The notes beneath the pieces are model-generated. The model saw nothing but the letters and a program-made list of their open reading frames with translations, was not told the origin of the DNA and did not search any database. A stretch of 64,000 bases of DNA, taken from Flavobacteriaceae bacterium UBA6231 (GTDB taxonomy: Bacteria > Bacteroidota > Bacteroidia > Flavobacteriales > Flavobacteriaceae). The stretch is taken from NCBI GenBank assembly GCA_002441545.1, contig DJWL01000201.1, positions 14,259-78,258 on the forward strand, given 5' to 3'. The translations under genes and the position numbers were made by a program. How positions within the stretch are numbered: the stretch's first letter is position 1; every line of letters starts with the position of its first letter. This document shows, in pieces, positions 59,384 to 64,000 of the stretch.

Positions 59384-60163
59384 ATGACTACAGGATTAGT
59401 GCTATCTGGAGGTGGTATGCGTGGAGCTGCACATATTGGAGCTATAAAAGCCCTTGAAGAGCATGGTATATTTCCAACCCATATTGCTGGTACTAGCGCT
59501 GGTGCAATAGTAGGTGCGCTTTATGCCTATGGTTACTATTGGGAAGACATGTTAACATTTCTTAAAGGAATTAATATATTGGACATAAAAAAATATGCTT
59601 TAAACAAGCCTGGTCTTATTGATGCTGAAAAATTTTATCCTAGTTTTAAGACCTACTTAAAAAATGATAATTTCTCATTCCTGAAGAAACAACTGACCAT
59701 AACTGCTACAAATATTTTAAATGGTAAACTAGAAATTTTTAAGACTGGTGAATTAATTAGACCTATTTTAGCTTCAGCAGCAATACCAGGGATATTTGCT
59801 CCGGTAAAAATCAATGACTCTTATTATGTTGATGGAGGCACACTAAATAACTTCCCCGTTGAATTATTAAAATCAACATGTAATAAAATTATTGGAATCT
59901 ATGTCAATAGTTTTGATGCTATGAAGATTACAGATTTAAAGCATTCCTATAATGTCATAGAAAGGGCTTTTATCATAAAATCTGTTGATGAGGACTTAAA
60001 AAAGTTTAAAGAATGCGATTTAATTATATCCCCAAAAAGATTAAATAAATTTGGGGTTTTTGACAAAAACCATCTTAACGATATCTTCAAACTTGGTTAT
60101 GAAGCCACTAAAAAAGAATTAACAAACAACAATAAATTTTCAATAAAATCAATAGCAGACTGA
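59384..60163 (+). CDS. Patatin-like phospholipase
   Basis: A 259-residue lipid hydrolase with the glycine-rich oxyanion loop SGGGMRGAAH (about 7), nucleophile Ser in GTSAG (about 39) and the DGG of the catalytic dyad (VDGGTLNNFP, about 150). No signal peptide, so it acts on lipids from the cytoplasmic side. Its stop codon overlaps the palindrome of the next promoter. Confidence 0.92.
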   Translation: MTTGLVLSGGGMRGAAHIGAIKALEEHGIFPTHIAGTSAGAIVGALYAYGYYWEDMLTFLKGINILDIKKYALNKPGLIDAEKFYPSFKTYLKNDNFSFLKKQLTITATNILNGKLEIFKTGELIRPILASAAIPGIFAPVKINDSYYVDGGTLNNFPVELLKSTCNKIIGIYVNSFDAMKITDLKHSYNVIERAFIIKSVDEDLKKFKECDLIISPKRLNKFGVFDKNHLNDIFKLGYEATKKELTNNNKFSIKSIAD

Positions 60164-60203
60164 TGTTGATCATTTCCTTTTTTTTATCTGACACCTATCT
60201 TTA
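60161..60203 (+). promoter_or_regulatory. Island-type promoter of the HMA/peroxiredoxin operon
   Basis: TGAT-GTTG-ATCA (60161-60172), 23 bases, then TATCTTTA. The first TGA of the palindrome is the stop codon of the patatin gene. Confidence 0.8.
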
Positions 60204-60221
60204 TCAATATAGAATAATCAC

Positions 60222-60461
60222 ATGAAAACCACTTTATATATACATAATTTAAAATGTCCGAACTGTGAAACAATTATCATAGAAAAGCTTTCAAAACTAG
60301 AACATATAACGAATGTTTTTATTAAACGACAATATGCCACAGTAACTTTTGAACATGAAACAGCTAAAGATATTGATTTGGTAAAAGCTACCCTTTCAAA
60401 AGTGGGTTATCCGCCTTTTGGTGAAAAAAACAATTTAATTAAAAAACAAAATCCTATCTGA
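60222..60461 (+). CDS. Heavy-metal-associated (HMA) domain protein
   Basis: A 79-residue protein with an HMA fold (LYIHNLKCPNCETIIIEKLS) and the metal-binding CPNC. Similar proteins carry copper or zinc ions inside the cell. It leads a run of three genes with the peroxiredoxin and the L,D-transpeptidase. Confidence 0.88.
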   Translation: MKTTLYIHNLKCPNCETIIIEKLSKLEHITNVFIKRQYATVTFEHETAKDIDLVKATLSKVGYPPFGEKNNLIKKQNPI

Positions 60462-60497
60462 GTTGTGCTATAAATCAAAATAAAAAATAAATACAAA

Positions 60498-61217
60498 ATG
60501 GAAACACTACTTCAACAAGAACAAATCATTTCAATTCCAAGAATTGGTGATTATGCACCAGAATTTAAAGCCATAACAACACAATGTCCTATTAATTTTC
60601 CTTCAGATTACAAAGGTAAATGGGTCATTTTATTTAGTCATCCTGCTGATTTTACACCAGTTTGTACATCAGAGTTTATCACCTTTGCAAGCTTAGAAAA
60701 CAAGTTTGCTAAGGCTAATTGCAAATTGATAGGACTCTCCATTGATGGATTATATAGCCATATTGCATGGTTAAGAACCATTAAAGATAAAATCAAATTT
60801 AAAGATTTAAAAAACGTAGAAGTGAAATTTCCTTTAATTGAAGATATTACCATGGAAATTGCCAAAAAATATGGTATGATTCAACCTGGCGAAAGCAAGA
60901 CACAAGCAGTAAGAGCCGTATTTTTTATCGATCCTAAAGGAATTGTTAGGGCTCTTATTTATTACCCATTAAGTTTAGGACGGAATTTTGATGAGATTTA
61001 CAGAGCGTTGATTGCCATGCAAACAGCTGATAAATTTGCTGTTGCAACACCCGCCGATTGGAATCCTGGTGATGATGTAATCATTTCACCCGCTGGATCT
61101 TGTGGCGTGGCCGAAGAACGTATGACCACCAAAAATGGATTGACTTGCGACGATTGGTTTTTCTGTACTAAAAAACTGGACAAAGACACTATTTTAAGTG
61201 AGCTTATAAAAAATTAA
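60498..61217 (+). CDS. Peroxiredoxin, Prx6/1-Cys type
   Basis: A 239-residue peroxidase with the active site FSHPADFTPVCTSEF (peroxidatic Cys about residue 53), the Arg of QAVRAVFFIDPKG and an extended C-terminal domain (ATPADWNPGDDV) as in the Prx6 branch. It reduces hydrogen peroxide and organic peroxides, with the nearby thioredoxin as possible donor. 36 bases after the HMA gene. Confidence 0.93.
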   Translation: METLLQQEQIISIPRIGDYAPEFKAITTQCPINFPSDYKGKWVILFSHPADFTPVCTSEFITFASLENKFAKANCKLIGLSIDGLYSHIAWLRTIKDKIKFKDLKNVEVKFPLIEDITMEIAKKYGMIQPGESKTQAVRAVFFIDPKGIVRALIYYPLSLGRNFDEIYRALIAMQTADKFAVATPADWNPGDDVIISPAGSCGVAEERMTTKNGLTCDDWFFCTKKLDKDTILSELIKN

Positions 61218-61236
61218 CGATAAAAAAACTAACAAG

Positions 61237-62169
61237 ATGATCTCTAAATTAAGTTTTCCACTTTTTTTGGTGTTCATCTTGTTGGCTTTTACTATAAAAT
61301 TTTGCTGTCCTAACAATCAGAACAATCTTATTGTATCATCCCATTCAGCAAAAAATCAAACTTTATTTAAAGTCTCTGGGTTAACCTCTATCGTGCTTGA
61401 CAAGCCAATAACAATTGGAACTTATTTTAAGTTTATAGATTCCATTGTTCAAAAATATGACTCTGTAACGCCTTATCATTTAAGCGAACATCTGTTGGTT
61501 AGAGCCAATCCATGGATTATTGATACATTAAAAAATACCGATTATTACACAATGAAAAACAAGGGCTTGTTTGTGTATGATCAAAAAAAGATAATAGTGA
61601 TTCATATAGGCGATTCAATTTTATTGCCAGATTCAGTATTAGCAAAAAAAATACTTCAATCATTTCAAAACACCATTATTGACATCAATATTCCAGAGTT
61701 TAAGCTTCGTATTGTTGAAGATTCAAAAGAGCTATATGAATGTCCCATTCGAGTGGGACGCCCCGAAATGAAATTTCTTAAAATGTCCAATAGGGTTACA
61801 GACTTAAGAACCAAAACAGGCAGCGGTTTTATAGTCAATCACGTCCGAAATCCTGATTATTACAATCCTGTAAATGGACATCGGTATTTTGCTACCACAA
61901 GAGATGACCATAAGGTAACGGCTTTGCCGCAAATACCCTTTATAGAAACAGAAATAAATGGGATAAGAAACGGGCAACTCATCCATCCTACTACAAACCC
62001 AATAACTTTAGGAAAGGCTTACTCAAATGGCTGCATAGGCACTAAAGAAGGTGATGCTTGGGTTATATATTATTATGCTCCAATTGGCACAAAAATCAAT
62101 ATGCGGTATGATTTACATGTGAATGATTCTTTGGGGCAAAAGCTTACTTTAAAAGATATTTACAATTAA
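61237..62169 (+). CDS. L,D-transpeptidase (YkuD) family protein
   Basis: A 310-residue exported or membrane-anchored enzyme (hydrophobic start, about 1-20, with CCP after it). The YkuD signature is HPTTNP ... YSNGCIGTKEGD with catalytic Cys (about 269) and the His before it. The usual SHGCxR reads SNGCIG here, a variant to note. Likely cross-links or modifies peptidoglycan under stress. Follows the peroxiredoxin by 19 bases. Confidence 0.8.
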   Translation: MISKLSFPLFLVFILLAFTIKFCCPNNQNNLIVSSHSAKNQTLFKVSGLTSIVLDKPITIGTYFKFIDSIVQKYDSVTPYHLSEHLLVRANPWIIDTLKNTDYYTMKNKGLFVYDQKKIIVIHIGDSILLPDSVLAKKILQSFQNTIIDINIPEFKLRIVEDSKELYECPIRVGRPEMKFLKMSNRVTDLRTKTGSGFIVNHVRNPDYYNPVNGHRYFATTRDDHKVTALPQIPFIETEINGIRNGQLIHPTTNPITLGKAYSNGCIGTKEGDAWVIYYYAPIGTKINMRYDLHVNDSLGQKLTLKDIYN

Positions 62170-62208
62170 AATACAACCTTAAACTAGTTCCAACTTTTTA
62201 GAATGAAG

Positions 62209-63240
62209 TTAAGTTGCCATGCTTTTTTTATTGGCATTAGTAAAGCCAGAAAAGTGCAGCTCATTTTCTGTTTCTTTATTATCCCTCCAGCAATTTAAAT
62301 TGTAAATAGTGGTTTCTGCTATATTGGTAAGCGCTTCTTCAGTCAGAAAGGCATGGTGTCCTGTAATTAGTACATTTGGTAGCGCATTAAGTTTTATAAG
62401 CATATCATCTTTTGGAATATCACTAGAATGATCTTTAAAGAAAATATCCCTTTCATACTCATAAACATCCATGCCCAATCCAGAAATACGTTTGTTTAAC
62501 AAAGCATCAATAATATCTTTAGTGTTAATTATAGCACCTCTGGCAGTATTGATTACCATGCAATTTGGTTTCATTAAATCAATTAGCTCTTTGCTTATTA
62601 AATGATGTGTTTCAGAGTTTAAAGGCACATGAATACTAATGATATCTGATGTTTCACAAAGTTCTTTAAGTGTCACATATTTTAAGTGATATGAAACAGA
62701 CAATTTTTTATTTTCTAAAATATCAAAGCCCAATAAATTACATCCAAAACCATGCATAATCCTTGTCATTACAGATCCTATTCTGCCAGTACCCATAATC
62801 CCAACGGTTTTACCATATAAATCAAAACCGATTAGGTTATTAATGTCAAAATTAAATTGTTTAACCCGTTGATTTGAGACTATTATTTTTCTGTTTAAAG
62901 CCTGAAGAATAGCAAGGGCATGTTCTGCAATTGCATGTGGTGAGTAAACAGGCACATTGGCCACTTTTATGCCCAAATTCTGTGCGGTAAAAAGGTTAAC
63001 ATTGTCATGTCCAACAGACCTGAGCGTAATATATTTTACGCCAAAATCCTTTAATTTTTCCAAAACGATGTTGGATACCATATCACTTGAAAATACTGAA
63101 ATTGCATTATAACCAACGGCCTTCATGGCAGTTTCTGATGACAATACGTCTTTAATGAATGTTATCTTATGCTTGCCCTTATTTGCTTCCTCAAAGTAAT
63201 CAATCTCAAAATCTTTTGAGCTGTATACAAGTACTTTCAT
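62209..63240 (-). CDS. D-isomer-specific 2-hydroxyacid dehydrogenase (D-lactate dehydrogenase-like)
   Basis: A 343-residue NAD-dependent dehydrogenase. NAD-binding GIMGTGRIGSVMTRI (about 147-161), active-site region with NTARGAIINTKDI (about 230) and the catalytic His in ITGHHAFLTEEAL (about 296). The sequence is of the D-lactate dehydrogenase/LdhA branch. In low oxygen it would reduce pyruvate to D-lactate and recycle NADH. It lies two bases after the lipoprotein gene in a leftward operon. Confidence 0.9.
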   Translation of the reverse strand: MKVLVYSSKDFEIDYFEEANKGKHKITFIKDVLSSETAMKAVGYNAISVFSSDMVSNIVLEKLKDFGVKYITLRSVGHDNVNLFTAQNLGIKVANVPVYSPHAIAEHALAILQALNRKIIVSNQRVKQFNFDINNLIGFDLYGKTVGIMGTGRIGSVMTRIMHGFGCNLLGFDILENKKLSVSYHLKYVTLKELCETSDIISIHVPLNSETHHLISKELIDLMKPNCMVINTARGAIINTKDIIDALLNKRISGLGMDVYEYERDIFFKDHSSDIPKDDMLIKLNALPNVLITGHHAFLTEEALTNIAETTIYNLNCWRDNKETENELHFSGFTNANKKSMAT

Positions 63241-63242
63241 TT

Positions 63243-63884
63243 TTATTGTTTAACATTTGAAGATATAATCGTTTCATCTTCCAAAGACTTAATGATACTT
63301 TTTACATAATCCTTAACAGTGGCATTAATAGCTTTTGGATCAACAATATCATAGGAAGCAACCCATACCAATGACTTTACATTATCTTCATTTAAATCAT
63401 ATAATGTTGCCTCAATGTTGTAAATATTATATCTTTCATAGTATTCAGGATCTATATATATATCTTGATACATGTAATAATAAGGCTTAAAACGTCTCCA
63501 GTAATAATCCCTCCTATAAATATCAGAAGAATACGCAACTTTTTCTTTTACACCTTTCACGGCTGAGATTAAAATAGCGTCAAACCCGTTATCAGTAAGT
63601 CTTTCAACTTCATTTTGAATATTATCCTCGGTTTGCCATACGCTTGTGAACTCAGTTTTAAACACGTCAGAACTCTCAACAGCTTTTATGTCTTTTTTTT
63701 TAAGTTCTAGTACCAGTTGCTCTTCAAATATCTTTCTTGCAGTTAAATTATCAGTCAAACCAACAACCAATACCTTTTTAGGGATGTAACCAGAGTAATC
63801 CTTGTTGACCCAACTATCTATCATTCTTACAGAAGAACAATTTAAGAACAATAGCAATATTAATATATAAGAAAATGATTTCAC
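63243..63884 (-). CDS. Putative lipoprotein
   Basis: A 213-residue lipoprotein with the lipobox LFLNCSS at residue 16. The body (KKVLVVGLTDNLTARKIFEE) resembles envelope proteins of the DUF4136-like type with a central beta-alpha fold. A tyrosine-rich segment (PYYYMYQDIYIDPEYYERYN) follows. It leads the operon with the dehydrogenase. Role unknown. Confidence 0.75.
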   Translation of the reverse strand: MKSFSYILILLLFLNCSSVRMIDSWVNKDYSGYIPKKVLVVGLTDNLTARKIFEEQLVLELKKKDIKAVESSDVFKTEFTSVWQTEDNIQNEVERLTDNGFDAILISAVKGVKEKVAYSSDIYRRDYYWRRFKPYYYMYQDIYIDPEYYERYNIYNIEATLYDLNEDNVKSLVWVASYDIVDPKAINATVKDYVKSIIKSLEDETIISSNVKQ

Positions 63885-63903
63885 TAGTTATCATTTAGCC
63901 TAA

Positions 63904-63946
63904 TAAAACTATTGGATTATTAAGCAAGTCACAATGATATATATCA
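63904..63946 (-). promoter_or_regulatory. Island-type promoter of the lipoprotein / dehydrogenase operon
   Basis: TGAT-ATAT-ATCA (63935-63946), 23 bases, then TAGTTTTA on the minus strand. Confidence 0.85.
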
Positions 63947-64000
63947 GTGGTTAGTTGGATAGAACGGAAGTTAAGGCCACTGACAGCGGAAAAATTGAAC

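Overview
The window comes from a low-GC marine-type member of the Flavobacteriaceae (Bacteroidetes). The evidence is the gene families (RteC, DUF6799, Bacteroidetes-type mobile-element proteins), promoters of the Bacteroidetes type (TAnnTTTG) and repeats that fit flavobacterial dispersed elements. No rRNA, intact tRNA or CRISPR array was found.

Left part (1-4.4 kb): the end of a TlpA-like thioredoxin protein cut by the window edge, a subtilisin-like lipoprotein protease, and two small secreted proteins that look like the N-terminal domain of DsbD.

Accessory part (about 4.5-24.4 kb): a decayed integrative element. It keeps an RteC regulator, a HTH protein, a replication-like protein and a P-loop ATPase, but no transfer genes. 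Its cargo is one dense operon: a half-size HsdS, HsdM, HsdS, then a complete-looking two-gene Pycsar antiphage module (PycTM effector and PycC cyclase), four small genes of unknown role (including DUF2188 and DUF3800), HsdR and a YgjP-type metallopeptidase. It is flanked by two copies of a 50-bp palindromic repeat. Downstream are a leftward cassette (251-aa protein, DUF5675, two small membrane proteins), a small DNA-binding-like protein, a tRNA-3'-end-like sequence and a truncated integrase next to IS21-like end sequences.

Right part (24.5-64 kb): a long stress/dormancy island. It holds five tandem-domain universal stress proteins, Hsp20, a DnaJ/CbpM pair, a B12-dependent ribonucleotide reductase, a beta-CASP nuclease, an ATP-cone/Mrr-like nuclease, a phosphoribosyltransferase with an alpha/beta hydrolase, CBS, BON, dodecin and HMA proteins, a peroxiredoxin, a thioredoxin, an Mla-type lipid transporter, an ABC1 kinase, a patatin, a site-2 protease, an L,D-transpeptidase and a D-lactate-dehydrogenase-like enzyme. 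A PAS/LOV-like histidine kinase and a response regulator fused to a CRP-type DNA-binding module lie in the middle.

The main discovery is that the promoters of this island share one rigid design. A palindrome TGAT-N4-ATCA (or TGA-N6-TCA) is followed after exactly 23 bases by a TAnnTTTA-like -7 element. I located 18 palindromes serving 20 promoters, in both orientations, and all have the same spacing. The in-locus CRP-type response regulator is the natural candidate activator, making the island one light/redox/energy-responsive regulon that resembles the mycobacterial DosR dormancy regulon in gene content. One of these promoters has no protein gene in front of it. It reads into a 0.75-kb array of about 180-bp repeats (A-B-A-B plus a final hairpin), closed by a terminator, which suggests an undescribed repetitive non-coding RNA.
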